From positions 2,441,501 to 2,505,500 of the forward strand of contig NZ_JAUSQV010000001.1 in assembly GCF_030811475.1 (NCBI RefSeq): a stretch of DNA of 64,000 bases. Reading direction: 5' to 3'. Both the position numbers and the translations under genes were made by a program. The notes under the pieces are model-generated. The model saw only the letters and a list, made by a program, of their open reading frames with translations, was not told the DNA's origin and searched no databases. Origin of the DNA: Nakamurella flavida. Its GTDB lineage: Bacteria; Actinomycetota; Actinomycetes; Mycobacteriales; Nakamurellaceae. Of the stretch, positions 52,311 through 61,723 are shown piece by piece; the first letter of the stretch is position 1; every line of letters starts with the position of its first letter.

Positions 52311-52660
52311 CCGAGGACGACCAGGGCCCCGAGCGCACCCCCGACGGTCACTTCGTGATCATCGAGGGGCGGCGGTGGCGGGCCACCGATCCGGACATCC
52401 CGGAGGACGTCGCCGCCGAGCTGCGGCGCGCCCTGATGTCGGCGCGTCGCGCCGTGGGAGCGGCCCTCAAGGCCGGGGACCCGGGGGCCGAACGGTCCGC
52501 CCGCGACCGGGTGCAGGCCGCCAAGGTCGCCCTCGGTGAACGCGGCACCCCCTGGTGGGAGCAGACCCCGCAGGAGCGTCGGGCCAGGTGGGAGGCACTG
52601 CCACCACACACCGAGCACACATCCGACGGTCCGGGAGATGATCACCCGACCGGACGGTGA
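52307..52660 (+). CDS. Conserved actinobacterial protein of unknown function
   Basis: 117 residues. Starts MTEDDQGPERTPDGHFVIIEGRRWRATDP, then a helical part RRALMSARRAVGAALKAGD and AAKVALGERGTPWWEQTPQERRARWEAL. This pattern (HFVIIEGRRWRATDP, KVALGERG..WWE) is one I recognise from many actinobacterial genomes, often misnamed as a Tol transporter. No membrane segment. The ATGA overlap with the glycosyltransferase ties its synthesis to that gene. Function unknown. Confidence 0.75.
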   Translation: MTEDDQGPERTPDGHFVIIEGRRWRATDPDIPEDVAAELRRALMSARRAVGAALKAGDPGAERSARDRVQAAKVALGERGTPWWEQTPQERRARWEALPPHTEHTSDGPGDDHPTGR

Positions 52661-52760
52661 GACCCCCCTTTACACCGTCGTGGCGCTGTGAGCTGGGCAT
52701 CTTGTACCGTAAAGCTGTCGACGGGTGTTCGTCGCGAACCCGAGACGGAGGGCAATGTCC

Positions 52761-53897
52761 ATGCGACCCCTGGCGTCGACCGCTGAGATCGGTGCCGGAA
52801 ACACCCTCAAGATCCTCATCATCGCGGGGTTGCGCTATCCCATCCGGGAGCCCTTCATCGGCGGGTTGGAGGCCCACACGGCCGCCCTCGCCCAAGGCCT
52901 GCGTCGCCGTGGACACTCCGTCGTCGTGGTCGGCGCCCAGGGCAGCGATCCCTCCCTGGTGGACGTCACCATCGGGTCCCTGCCCCACCCGACGAACGGC
53001 GAACGCCCCGACACCTCGCAGGACCCAGCGTTCCAGGCCGCCGAGGACGCCCTGTTCGAGACGCTCATGGGGCGACTGGCGACCGGCATGCTCGGCTCGT
53101 TCGACCTGATCCACAACAATTCCCTGCACCCGCTGCCCGTCCAGCGCGCGCCCGGGCTGCCGTGCCCGATGGTCACCACCCTGCACACCCCGCCGCTGCC
53201 CTGGGCGGAACGGGTGCTGAGCGGGCTCTCCCGGGAACGGGACGTCGAGTTCCTCGCGGTCAGCGGGGCGACCGCCCGCGCCTGGCAGCCACTCATCCAC
53301 CCCGGCGTCGTGCACAACGGGGTGGACATGGACGCCTGGGCCCTGGGCCCGGGCGGCCCCGGGGCGGTGTGGACCGGACGGATCGCCCCGGAGAAGGCGC
53401 CACACCTGGCCATCGCCATGGCCCGCGCCGCCGGCCTGCCGCTGACCCTGGCCGGCCCCGTCATCGACCACCACTACTACGACCGGCAGATCCGTCCCCA
53501 CCTGGACGGGACCGTCCGGCACATCGGCCATCTCACCCAGGAGGACCTGGTCGAGCTGGTCGGCAGCAGTGCCGTCGCCCTGGTCACCCCGGTGTGGGAC
53601 GAGCCGTACGGCATGGTCGTGGCCGAGGCGATGGCCTGTGGCACCCCCGTGGTGGCGCTGGCCCGCGGGGGCATCCCGGAGATCCTCGACGGGTTCTCCG
53701 GACGACTGCTCGCCCCGGCCGACGCCCGCGGCCTGGATGCCGCCGAGATGGCCGCCGCGGTGACCGCGATCGGGGAGGCCGTGCGGCTGGATCGGGCCGG
53801 CGTGCGCGGACAGGCGTTGCGCCGCTGCAGCTCCGACCGCATGCTCGACGACTACGAGGCCGTCTACCAGGGTTTCGTGCGTCGCTGGGCCGCATGA
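52761..53897 (+). CDS. GT4-family glycosyltransferase
   Basis: 378 residues. GT4 core: ILIIAGLRYPIREPFIGGLEAHTAALAQGLRRRGHSV, FDLIHNNSLHPLP, VVHNGVDMDAWALG, WTGRIAPEKAPHLAIAMARAAGLPL and the donor-binding VTPVWDEPYGMVVAEAMACGTPVVALARGGIPEIL. GGAGG lies 9 nt before the ATG at 52761 but only 3 nt before an ATG at 52755, so the later one is preferred. It forms one unit with its plus-strand neighbours and lacks membrane segments. Transfers an unknown sugar with retention. Confidence 0.9.
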   Translation: MRPLASTAEIGAGNTLKILIIAGLRYPIREPFIGGLEAHTAALAQGLRRRGHSVVVVGAQGSDPSLVDVTIGSLPHPTNGERPDTSQDPAFQAAEDALFETLMGRLATGMLGSFDLIHNNSLHPLPVQRAPGLPCPMVTTLHTPPLPWAERVLSGLSRERDVEFLAVSGATARAWQPLIHPGVVHNGVDMDAWALGPGGPGAVWTGRIAPEKAPHLAIAMARAAGLPLTLAGPVIDHHYYDRQIRPHLDGTVRHIGHLTQEDLVELVGSSAVALVTPVWDEPYGMVVAEAMACGTPVVALARGGIPEILDGFSGRLLAPADARGLDAAEMAAAVTAIGEAVRLDRAGVRGQALRRCSSDRMLDDYEAVYQGFVRRWAA

Positions 53898-53937
53898 GCG
53901 TGTCCGCCCACCCCGTACGCTGCACCCCATCGCGCCG

Positions 53938-55830
53938 GTGATCGGCTGGTACGTCCACCACCACGGCAGCGGCCACCGCCGCCGGATGCGCTCCGTGCTG
54001 GCCCACCTGGACACACCGGTCACCGTGTTCAGCTCGTTGCCGCCCGGCGAGGGCGACCCGCCGTGGGTGCAGCTGCCGCTCGACGTCCGGGACACCGGCG
54101 CGACGCCGGTGGACCCCACCGCGCAGGGCACGCTGCACTGGGCACCCCGACACGACGCGGGGCTCCGCGAACGGATGGCGCGGATCGCGGCCTGGATCGG
54201 CGAGCACGATCCCGATCTGTTCGTCGTCGACGTCTCGGTCGAGATCGCCGCCCTGGTCCGCCTCCTGGGGGTGCCGACGGTGGTCGTCGCGATGCGCGGT
54301 GACCGGTCCGACCGGCCGCACCGGCTCGCCTACGACGCCGCCCACCTCCTCCTCGCGCCGTGGTCGGCGGAGTTCTCCGAACCGGACTGGCCGGCGGAGT
54401 GGCTCTCCAGAGCCGTGCACACCGGGGCGATCTCCCGCTTCGCCGGACGCGCGGCCGCTCCGGTCGTCCCACACGCCGGCCCGAGGCGGGTCCTGGTGCT
54501 CTGGGGCACCGGTGGGGACGCGGACGAGGTCGGCCCCGCGGTGTCCGCGGCCCGGGCCGCCACGCCGGATGCGCAGTGGCGCATTGCCGGGGTGGGTGCG
54601 GACGCCGGCGCCGACGTCTGGGAGCTGCTGGCCTGGGCCGATGTCGTCGTCACCCACGGCGGGCAGAACGCCGTGGCCGAGGTCGCCGCATCCCGCCGCC
54701 CCGCTGTCGTGCTCGCCGACGACCGGCCGCACGGTGAGCAGGAGGCGACGGCCCGTGCGCTGTCCGGCGCCGGACTGGCCGTCACCGTCACCGGCTGGCC
54801 CGAGCCCGCCCGCTGGGCCGATCTGCTCGACCGCGCCGTCGCCATCGATCCCCAGGGCTGGTCCCGGTGGGCACCGGACTCCGCCGCCCGGGACGCCGCC
54901 GCCGTGATCGACGGGGCCGCACGGGAGGTCCGTCGACCCGAAGCCGTTGCCGGACGACCGGTCGCCACCCCGGCCGGGCCGCGGGTCGCGACCGTCACCA
55001 TCGTCACCGGGCGCCACCGCCACCTGGTCAACCAGCAACGGGGGCTGGCCGCCGGCACCCGGGTGCCCGATGTGTGTGTCGTGGTCGACATGGACGACCC
55101 GGAGGCGGCCGCCCTCACCCGCTCCGGCCCGCTGGCCGGGACGGCGACGGAGATCCGCTGCGTCTCCGTCCCGGTGACCTCCGGGCTCCCGCTCGCCGCC
55201 GCCCGCAATGCCGGGGCGGCAGCCGCCCTGGCCGCCGGGGCCGACGTCGTCGTCTTCCTCGACGTCGACTGCGTCCCCTCGCCGACGCTGGTCGACACGT
55301 ACGCCCGGGCCGTGGCCGACGAGGCGGAGCCGACGCTGCACTGTGGCGTCGTCCGCTACCTCCGTCCCGAGATCGACGCCGGTGCAGTTCATCCCGCCGA
55401 TCTGTCCGGTGAGCCCCATGCCGCCCGCCCGGTGCCGGCGGCGGGTGAGGTGCAGCGCTCCGAGCAGTGGCAACTGTTCTGGTCCCTGTCCTTCGCCGTA
55501 TCGCCGGCGACATGGCACCGGGTCGGCGGGTTCGACGAGGGCTACACCGGTTACGGGGCCGAGGACACCGACCTCGGTTACCGGGCGGTGGTCCGGGCGG
55601 GGGTGCCGATCAGCTGGACCGGCGGGGCGGACGCATTCCACCAGTACCACCCCACGCAGAGCCCGCCGGTGCAGCACCTCGACGACATCGTGACCAATGC
55701 CGGGATCTTCTTCGACCGGTGGGGCTTCTGGCCGATGGAGGGCTGGTTGATCGCCTTCGCCGAGGCGGGGCTGGCCGAGTTCACCGCCGGGCGGTGGCGG
55801 GCGATTCCCATCGGGCCCACCGACCACTGA
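53938..55830 (+). CDS. Two-domain glycosyltransferase: GT28-like (GT-B) fused to GT2-like (GT-A)
   Basis: 630 residues from a GTG at 53938, 40 nt after the previous stop. Residues 1-330 form a MurG/GT28-like GT-B domain: WYVHHHGSGHRRRM at the start, FVVDVSVEIAALVRLLGVP, and the donor loop VVTHGGQNAVAEVAASRRP (~237-255). Residues 348-600 form a GT-A domain: VATVTIVTGRHRHLVNQQ, RNAG, VVVFLDVDCVPS (DxD at 442-444) and VGGFDEGYTGYGAEDTDLGY. Such a GT-B + GT-A fusion suggests that one protein adds two sugars in sequence to an unknown acceptor (inference). No membrane segment. Confidence 0.85.
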   Translation: MIGWYVHHHGSGHRRRMRSVLAHLDTPVTVFSSLPPGEGDPPWVQLPLDVRDTGATPVDPTAQGTLHWAPRHDAGLRERMARIAAWIGEHDPDLFVVDVSVEIAALVRLLGVPTVVVAMRGDRSDRPHRLAYDAAHLLLAPWSAEFSEPDWPAEWLSRAVHTGAISRFAGRAAAPVVPHAGPRRVLVLWGTGGDADEVGPAVSAARAATPDAQWRIAGVGADAGADVWELLAWADVVVTHGGQNAVAEVAASRRPAVVLADDRPHGEQEATARALSGAGLAVTVTGWPEPARWADLLDRAVAIDPQGWSRWAPDSAARDAAAVIDGAAREVRRPEAVAGRPVATPAGPRVATVTIVTGRHRHLVNQQRGLAAGTRVPDVCVVVDMDDPEAAALTRSGPLAGTATEIRCVSVPVTSGLPLAAARNAGAAAALAAGADVVVFLDVDCVPSPTLVDTYARAVADEAEPTLHCGVVRYLRPEIDAGAVHPADLSGEPHAARPVPAAGEVQRSEQWQLFWSLSFAVSPATWHRVGGFDEGYTGYGAEDTDLGYRAVVRAGVPISWTGGADAFHQYHPTQSPPVQHLDDIVTNAGIFFDRWGFWPMEGWLIAFAEAGLAEFTAGRWRAIPIGPTDH

Positions 55831-55976
55831 CGTCCCGCCCGGACCGATGAGCAGGGTGGATCCACCCGCCGACGGTCGCCCACGCCCGGCGCGCCCCTCA
55901 CAGCCCGCTGACGCAGCTGACCTACAGTGGCCGGACGATCATGGGCGGGTGCGCCCCGGGGCGCACAGGGGGCGGG

Positions 55977-57056
55977 ATGGCTCGTCGGGGGCGCAGCCGC
56001 CTGACCGCCCGCACCGTCCTCACCGCCCTGAGCGCGCTCAGCGTGGTCGCTCTGCTGCTGGCCACCCTGCTGCTCGTCGGCGCCGGCCCGCTCCGCCCGA
56101 TCAGCGGGAAGCCGGTGGCGGACGCGGACGCCGTGCGCAGCGTCCCCGCGCAGCCGTCGACCACCACGCCGACCGACGCCGGCCCGGTGGTCACCGTGCC
56201 GCCGCTGACCACCGCAGCACCCGCCCCGGCGCCGTCCCCCGTGGAAGCCACGCCCGACCCAGCGCCTGCGTCGACGAACGCGCCCCTCCCGGATCCGCCC
56301 CCATCACCGGAGGCCGCCCCGGCGCCGTCCCCCGAGGCACCCGCTTCTCCGGCATCGGTGGCCCCCGAACCGGTGGCCCCCGAACCGGTCCCGCCGACCG
56401 AACCCACCCCGACCCCCGGGCTGCCCGAACTGGTCGCCCCCTACGACCGGGTGCAGGGCGAGCACGGAGCCGATTCCGGACGGGTCGCCTACCTGACGTT
56501 CGACGACGGACCCGGCCCGCACACCCCGGCCGTGCTGGACATCCTGGACGCCGCCGGCGTGCGGGCCACCTTCTGCCAGGTCGGGAACCAGATCGACGGC
56601 CATCCGGACACCGAACGCCGGCTCATCGCCGCCGGGCACACCCTGTGCAACCACAGCTGGAGCCATCCGACCCGGCTGGACACGGCGGGCGCCCCGGCCA
56701 TCGCGGACGAGATGACCCGCACCCAGGACGCTCTCGCCCGGTTCGGGGTGACGTCGCGGTACTTCCGGGCCCCGGGCGGCTCGTTCGGCCCCGACGACCC
56801 CACCCTGCGCCAGGTGGCGCAGGCGAACGACCTGATCCCGCTCGGCTGGGCGGTCGACTCCCAGGACTGGCGCAAGCCGGGCGTCCAGCAGATCGTCGAC
56901 ACCGTGCTCACCACCGTGCGGCCCGGCGCGGTGATCCTGCTGCACGACGCGGGCGGGGCCGACCGGGACCAGACCCTGGCCGCCCTGCCGATGATCATCT
57001 CCGGCCTGCGGGCTGCCGGGTACGACCTGCAACCGCTCCCCCCGGGCGGGTTCTGA
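55977..57056 (+). CDS. Secreted/membrane-anchored polysaccharide deacetylase (NodB, CE4)
   Basis: 359 residues. N-terminal TM (VLTALSALSVVALLLATLLLV), a Pro/Ala-rich spacer of ~100 residues (with VAPEPVAPEPV), then a NodB domain. Motifs: TFDDGPG (catalytic and metal Asp), NHSWSHP (metal His), RAPGGSFG, and LLHDAGG near the end. CE4 enzymes remove acetyl groups from GlcNAc-type polymers such as peptidoglycan or chitin. The ATG at 55977 has an AGGGGG site; one at 55941 follows a TACAGT box and is possible. It lies at the end of the glycosyltransferase locus. Confidence 0.9.
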   Translation: MARRGRSRLTARTVLTALSALSVVALLLATLLLVGAGPLRPISGKPVADADAVRSVPAQPSTTTPTDAGPVVTVPPLTTAAPAPAPSPVEATPDPAPASTNAPLPDPPPSPEAAPAPSPEAPASPASVAPEPVAPEPVPPTEPTPTPGLPELVAPYDRVQGEHGADSGRVAYLTFDDGPGPHTPAVLDILDAAGVRATFCQVGNQIDGHPDTERRLIAAGHTLCNHSWSHPTRLDTAGAPAIADEMTRTQDALARFGVTSRYFRAPGGSFGPDDPTLRQVAQANDLIPLGWAVDSQDWRKPGVQQIVDTVLTTVRPGAVILLHDAGGADRDQTLAALPMIISGLRAAGYDLQPLPPGGF

Positions 57057-57116
57057 CCTCCCGGGCGGGTTCCGACCCCACCTGCCCGGCCCGATCGGAC
57101 CGGGGCAGCGGTCGGG

Positions 57117-57818
57117 TCAGCCCTCGGCGGAGAAGGCGGCGGCGGGTAGCTCGCCGGTGTCCTCCTTCACGGCGCGGACGATCCGCTGCGCGACGGCCTC
57201 TGCGGTGAGCCCCTGGCCGAGCCGCGGCGCCGTGCCGGCCAGCGCGCGGTCGACCAGCCCGGTCTCGGTATGCGGCGGACGGGCGTCCACCACGCGGATG
57301 TTGCGGCGGCGCAGCTCCCCGGACAGCGCCCGGTCGAAGCCGGTGAGCCCGGTCTTGGTCGCGCTGTAGGCCGCCATCCCCTTCATCGGCATCTCGGAGA
57401 CGATGGCGCTGAGGTTGACCAGGAACGAGCCGGCGGGCAGCACCGGGACGGCTGCGGCGGCCAGCCGGATGGGAGCGACGAGGTTGACGGCGATGAGCGT
57501 CTCCAGCACCTCCGGCGGCAGGTCGACCACCTCGCCGAACGCGACGACACCCGCGGCGTAGACCACGCCGGTGAGCTCGCCCCGCTCGCCCGCCTCGGTG
57601 ACGAAGCGGGCCGGGGTTGCCGCGTCGGTCAGGTCGCCCTGGCTGGTCCCGAGGACGGTGCCGTCGGGCAGGGCATCGGTCAGCGCGGCCAGCGACTCCG
57701 CGGACCGACCGGCCAGGCTGAGCCGCGCGCCGGCGGCCGCGAACGCGGTGGCCAGGGCCGATCCCAGCCCTCCGGTCGCGCCGACCAGCAGGACATGGGC
57801 ACCGTCGAGATCCGTCAT
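57117..57818 (-). CDS. Short-chain dehydrogenase/reductase (SDR)
   Basis: 233 residues. Cofactor motif VLLVGATGGLGSALATAFAAAG, followed by VVYAAGV (NNAG-like), LVNLSAIVSEMPMKGMAAYSATKTGL (Ser-Tyr-Lys triad) and RVVDARPPHTETGL. NADP(H)-dependent carbonyl/alcohol oxidoreductase of unknown substrate, cytoplasmic. It converges on the deacetylase. The ATG at 57818 is selected; the frame extends to 57869. Confidence 0.88.
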   Translation of the reverse strand: MTDLDGAHVLLVGATGGLGSALATAFAAAGARLSLAGRSAESLAALTDALPDGTVLGTSQGDLTDAATPARFVTEAGERGELTGVVYAAGVVAFGEVVDLPPEVLETLIAVNLVAPIRLAAAAVPVLPAGSFLVNLSAIVSEMPMKGMAAYSATKTGLTGFDRALSGELRRRNIRVVDARPPHTETGLVDRALAGTAPRLGQGLTAEAVAQRIVRAVKEDTGELPAAAFSAEG

Positions 57819-58061
57819 ACCGCCAGATTGCCACGCCCCCGGACGGGCCCGGCGGACGGGCGGGTGCACAGGCCGACGCCGCCCCTCGACCCGGTCCCCG
57901 GCCCGGTAGTACGACCCGTCCGGTGCTCGAGATCGGGTGACGGACGGTCACTGTCGGTCCCGGATGGCAGGCTTCACAGGAGCGGGGATCCGGAACGACC
58001 GGGTGACCGCGCCGCCTGCGGGGCGGCGCGGTGCAGGCCCGGGCAGGGGAGGGAGGTCGTC

Positions 58062-58775
58062 GTGACGACGACCCAGATGTGGGACGCGGACCGCCTGACG
58101 GCGATGGGACTGACGGCCGAGTTGATCACCCGGGTGCTGCTCCGGGCGGACGGCGAGACCGAGGAGTGCACGGACCTGGATCCGCCGATCCTGCAGGGGC
58201 TGATGCGGTGGGGACGCACCACGCGGCATCTGCGCGAGGAGCTGGTGCGCAGCGGGTGGACGTGGGACAACCCGCGCAACCTGGCCCGCACCATCCATCC
58301 GTCGGGCGATCTGGCCATCGTGGTGACGGCCGGCGACGAGTACACCGCGCTGCCGGACGGCGAGCCCGGCACCCGGCACCCGAAGGGCTGGGCCACCGAA
58401 CTGGCCGTCCAGGCGAACGGGCAGCTCGTGCTCGATCTCGGCCCGCTCGAGCGGCACCGGGGCATCGCGACCGGAGCGGCCGTGCTGCAGACCTGGCTGC
58501 TGCTCTTCCACCTCGAGCCGGGGTGGATCCGGGCGGAGATCTCCCGGCCGGCCGGCATCGCCGGCGGCCGGATCACCCGCTGGTCGGAGCGGATCCTGCT
58601 GGAGCCCATCCCGCGCCAGGCGCCGGGTGGGGTCGTGGCGGACGCCGACCCGGCCCCGGCGTCCGCGGTGCCCCGGGTCCGTCGGGCGCCCACGGTCCTG
58701 GTGGACCGGGTGCTGGACCTGACCCTGTTCGACGAGGAGGACGAGCCCGAACCGAGCCTGTTCCGCGAGGCCTGA
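58062..58775 (+). CDS. Unrecognised 237-residue protein
   Basis: 237 residues from a GTG at 58062 with GGGAGG 5 nt upstream. N-terminal helices (LTAMGLTAELITRVLLRAD, LQGLMRWGRTTRHLREELVRSGW) are followed by a strand-rich part with WTWDNPRNLARTIHPSGDLAIVVTAGD, HPKGWATELAVQANGQ, TWLLLFHL and WSERILLEPIPR, and an acidic C-terminus. The WTWDNPRN..RTI.PSG...VV..GD pattern is reminiscent of uncharacterised proteins from mobile elements, but I cannot assign a family. It sits alone between two minus-strand genes; no mobility genes are near. Confidence 0.7.
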   Translation: MTTTQMWDADRLTAMGLTAELITRVLLRADGETEECTDLDPPILQGLMRWGRTTRHLREELVRSGWTWDNPRNLARTIHPSGDLAIVVTAGDEYTALPDGEPGTRHPKGWATELAVQANGQLVLDLGPLERHRGIATGAAVLQTWLLLFHLEPGWIRAEISRPAGIAGGRITRWSERILLEPIPRQAPGGVVADADPAPASAVPRVRRAPTVLVDRVLDLTLFDEEDEPEPSLFREA

Positions 58776-58857
58776 CCGGGTGGCCGCGCCCGTCCCCGGC
58801 CCGCCCGGGGCCGGATCACCGGGCCGGGCGGCTCACCGGGCCGGGCGGCTCACCGGG

Positions 58858-59748
58858 TCAGGCGGCCGCGTCCAGCGCGGCGACGACGTCCGCCGGCAGG
58901 GTCAGCGTGGCGGCGGCCAGGTTGTCCTCGAGGTGGGCGATCGACCCGGTGCCGGGGATGGGCAGCATGACCGGCGAGCGCTGCAGCACCCAGGCCAGGG
59001 CGACCTGGGACGGGGTGGCGCCGAGTTCCTTGGCCGCGGTGTCCACCGGGCCGCCCGGGCGCGCCAGTTCGCCCGCGGACACCGGCGCCCACGGGATGAA
59101 CCCGATGCCCTGCTGCTCGCAGTACTCCAGGACGTCGGCCGACGAGCGGTCGGTGAGGTTGTAGCGGTTCTGCACGGTGGCGACGGTGAAGACCTCCTGG
59201 GCGGCCTTGATCTCGTCGACCGACACCTGCGACAGGCCCAGGGCCCGGACCTTCCCCTCGTCCTGCAGGGCGCGCAGCGTCCCGAACTGCTCAGCCCGGT
59301 CGACGGCCGGGTCGATGCGGTGCAGCTGCCAGAGATCCAGCACGTCCACGTGCAGGCGGTGCAGGCTGAGCTCGGCCTGCTGCCGCAGGTACTCCGGTCG
59401 ACCCAGCGGGATCCACTCGTTCGGTCCGGTGCGGGTCAGCCCGGCCTTGGTCGCGATCCGCAGCCCCGCGGGGTACTCCCCGAAGGCATCGCCGATGATC
59501 TCCTCGCTGGTGCCCGGCCCGTAGGAGTCGGCGGTGTCGATGAAGTCAACGCCCAGCTCGACGGCGCGGCGGACGACGGCGATGGCGGTGTCCCGATCGG
59601 CCGGCTCCCCCCAGATGCCCGGGCCGGTGATGCGCATGGCGCCGTAGCCCAGGCGTCGGACGGGCCCCAGATCGGGGATGTCGAAGGTGCCGGCGGCGGC
59701 GACATCGATCGCAGTGGTGTCGATCGCGGTGGTGCTGGTGGAGGTCAT
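58858..59748 (-). CDS. Aldo/keto reductase (AKR, YajO/Tas-like)
   Basis: 296 residues. A Thr/Ala/Ile-rich lead (about 25 residues, with a repeated TTAID) precedes the barrel. AKR features: [36 protein letters not shown] (Asp, Tyr), IATKAG (Lys), WQLHRIDP (His), [12 protein letters not shown] and a late [16 protein letters not shown]. It reduces aldehydes or ketones with NADPH. The ATG at 59748 is used; the frame is open to 60036. It is divergent from the HIBADH-family gene. Confidence 0.9.
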   Translation of the reverse strand: MTSTSTTAIDTTAIDVAAAGTFDIPDLGPVRRLGYGAMRITGPGIWGEPADRDTAIAVVRRAVELGVDFIDTADSYGPGTSEEIIGDAFGEYPAGLRIATKAGLTRTGPNEWIPLGRPEYLRQQAELSLHRLHVDVLDLWQLHRIDPAVDRAEQFGTLRALQDEGKVRALGLSQVSVDEIKAAQEVFTVATVQNRYNLTDRSSADVLEYCEQQGIGFIPWAPVSAGELARPGGPVDTAAKELGATPSQVALAWVLQRSPVMLPIPGTGSIAHLEDNLAAATLTLPADVVAALDAAA

Positions 59749-59884
59749 GCCGGGAACCAACACGACGGCACCGGTGGCTGTTCCCGGGGACCGGGCGACC
59801 CACCCCGGAGCCCGCCGCCCGCGCCGGGGCATGCTGGTGCCGATCGCGTGCCGCCGTCGGCGCGCCGGAGGAACGAGGGTCGTC

Positions 59885-60739
59885 GTGCGCGTTGCCGTGC
59901 TGGGTACCGGGATCATGGGCGCCGGGGTCACCCGTTCCCTGCTGCGCGCCGGCCACCAGGTCGTGGTGTGGAACCGCAACCGGGCCAGGGCCGAACCGCT
60001 CACCAGCGACGGCGCCACCGTGGCCGACACGCCCACCGAGGCGGTCGCCGACGCCGAGGTCGTGCTCGCCGTGCTCTACGACACCGCCTCCGTCCTCGAC
60101 GTGCTGGGCGAGGCGGCCGGGTCCGCGGCGGCACGGACGATCTGGGTGCAGATGTCGACCATCGGGCTGGACGGCACGCAGGCGGTGGCCGCCCTGGCCG
60201 CGGAGCGCGGCCTGACCCTGGTCGAGGCGATGATGCTGGGCACCCGGGCGCCGGCTGAGCAGGGGAAGCTGGTCCTGCTCACCGCGGGGGACCCGGCCAC
60301 CCTGGATCGCCTCACCCCGGTGTTCGACGCCGTGTCCGTCCGGACGGTGGCCGCCGGCCCCGACCTCGGCGCGGCCACCGCGCTCAAGCTGGCCGCCAAC
60401 GCCTGGGTCGCCTCGTTGACCGCGCTGGTCGGTCAGTCGCTCTCCCTGGCCGACGGTCTCGGGGTGGACCCGGACCTGTTCCTGCAGGCCATCGCGGGCG
60501 GCGCCACCGACACCCCGTACGCCCACGTCAAGGGCAGGGCCATGCTCAGCGGTGACTTCGACCCGTCCTTCGCCCTGGACGGGGCCCGCAAGGATCTCGG
60601 CCTGATCCGGGCCGCGGCCGACCGTGCCGGCGTGTCCGGGGAGATCCTGGGCGCGGTGTCCACCCTGTACGACCGGGCGAGCGAGGCCGGACACGGCGAG
60701 CAGGACATGGCTGCGGTGGTCACCGCCTTCCGCGACTGA
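59885..60739 (+). CDS. NAD(P)-dependent beta-hydroxyacid dehydrogenase-family protein (HIBADH-like)
   Basis: 284 residues from a GTG at 59885 with GGAGG upstream. Rossmann [28 protein letters not shown], then [11 protein letters not shown], the substrate-binding [23 protein letters not shown] and a catalytic Lys in [14 protein letters not shown]. The second domain is all-helical. Family members oxidise 3-hydroxy acids or reduce glyoxylate/succinic semialdehyde. No neighbouring gene hints at the substrate. Confidence 0.9.
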   Translation: MRVAVLGTGIMGAGVTRSLLRAGHQVVVWNRNRARAEPLTSDGATVADTPTEAVADAEVVLAVLYDTASVLDVLGEAAGSAAARTIWVQMSTIGLDGTQAVAALAAERGLTLVEAMMLGTRAPAEQGKLVLLTAGDPATLDRLTPVFDAVSVRTVAAGPDLGAATALKLAANAWVASLTALVGQSLSLADGLGVDPDLFLQAIAGGATDTPYAHVKGRAMLSGDFDPSFALDGARKDLGLIRAAADRAGVSGEILGAVSTLYDRASEAGHGEQDMAAVVTAFRD

Positions 60740-60778
60740 CCGGGGCACCGGGTTCGGCGGGCGGGCGGGACGGAAGAC

Positions 60779-61573
60779 TCAGCCGAGAGCGTCCCGCAGC
60801 AACGCGATCTCGCTCGCGCGGGACTCCGCGTCACCCGGCGTCTCCAGGATGACCGGCGCCTGGGCGCGCCGCACCACCTCGACGAGGGCGGCGGTGGAGA
60901 TCTCCCCGCCGACGAGCGGGGCGTGCCGGTCCCGGCCGGAGTCGGCCCCGTCCCGGGAGTTGTTGCAGTGCACCAGGTCGATGCGCCCGGTGATGGCCAG
61001 GACGTCGTCGACGACGGTGGCCAGGTCGAGTCCGCCGGCATGGGCGTGGCAGGTGTCCAGGACGAACCCGGCCCCGAACTCGCCGACCGCGTCCCACAGC
61101 CTTGCGATGGCCTCCAGCTGCCGGGCCATCGCCTTGTCCCCGCCCGCGGTGTTCTCGATGAACACGGGCACCGCGAAACCGCCCTCGGCGGCCTGCCGCT
61201 CGAAGGTCTTGCGCCAGTTGTCGAATCCGACGGCGGGATCGTCGTCACCGGCCACGTGACCGCCGTGCACGACCAGACCCTTCGCACCGAGCGCGGCCGC
61301 GGCGGTGGCGTGGGTGGTGATCAGCTTGCGGCTCGGGATGCGGATCCGGTTGTTCGTCGACGCCACGTTGATGATGTAGGGCGCGTGGACGAAGACCTGC
61401 AGGTCGCCGTCCCGCAGCTCCGCGGCGTGCGGGTGCTCCTTGGGCGCCTTCCACCCCTGCGGGTCGGCCAGGAAGATCTGCACCGCATCGGCGCCCGCCG
61501 CCCGGGCCTCGGCGACGGGATCGGCGTCGTCCTCGCGGGCACCGACATGGACTCCGAGCACGGGAACGGTCAC
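60779..61573 (-). CDS. nfo: Deoxyribonuclease IV / AP endonuclease (Nfo-like)
   Basis: 264 residues from a GTG at 61573. Family features: VLGVHVGA at the N-terminus, VHAPYIINVAS, LVVHGGHV, VFIENTAGG (metal Glu), LDTCHAHAGG (Asp and His ligands), VHCNNSRDGADSGRDRHAPLVGGEI and ILETPG. The metal-binding set is complete, so it should act as a zinc-dependent AP endonuclease in base-excision repair. A TACCCT -10 box lies 7 nt before the GTG and no Shine-Dalgarno is seen (leaderless). Confidence 0.9.
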   Translation of the reverse strand: MTVPVLGVHVGAREDDADPVAEARAAGADAVQIFLADPQGWKAPKEHPHAAELRDGDLQVFVHAPYIINVASTNNRIRIPSRKLITTHATAAAALGAKGLVVHGGHVAGDDDPAVGFDNWRKTFERQAAEGGFAVPVFIENTAGGDKAMARQLEAIARLWDAVGEFGAGFVLDTCHAHAGGLDLATVVDDVLAITGRIDLVHCNNSRDGADSGRDRHAPLVGGEISTAALVEVVRRAQAPVILETPGDAESRASEIALLRDALG

Positions 61574-61580
61574 GCCGCCG

Positions 61581-61586
61581 AGGGTA
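61581..61586 (-). promoter_or_regulatory. -10 element of the leaderless nfo gene
   Basis: TACCCT (TANNNT) on the minus strand ends 7 nt before the GTG at 61573. Confidence 0.5.
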
Positions 61587-61723
61587 TCGGGCGGGGCGCG
61601 GCCCGCCACCCTGTCGGGCGGCCGGCCCCGGGACCGCCGGCGACGGGCCGGGCGGTCGACCGGGGGCCGGCGGGGATCAGGACTCCGGAACGGCCAGGAC
61701 GCGGGTGCTCGGGAGTCGGGTGA

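Noticed and set aside
52669-52710. TTTACA and TACCGT as a -35/-10 pair before the GT4 gene
   Set aside because: The spacing of about 30 bp is too long for a sigma-70-type promoter.
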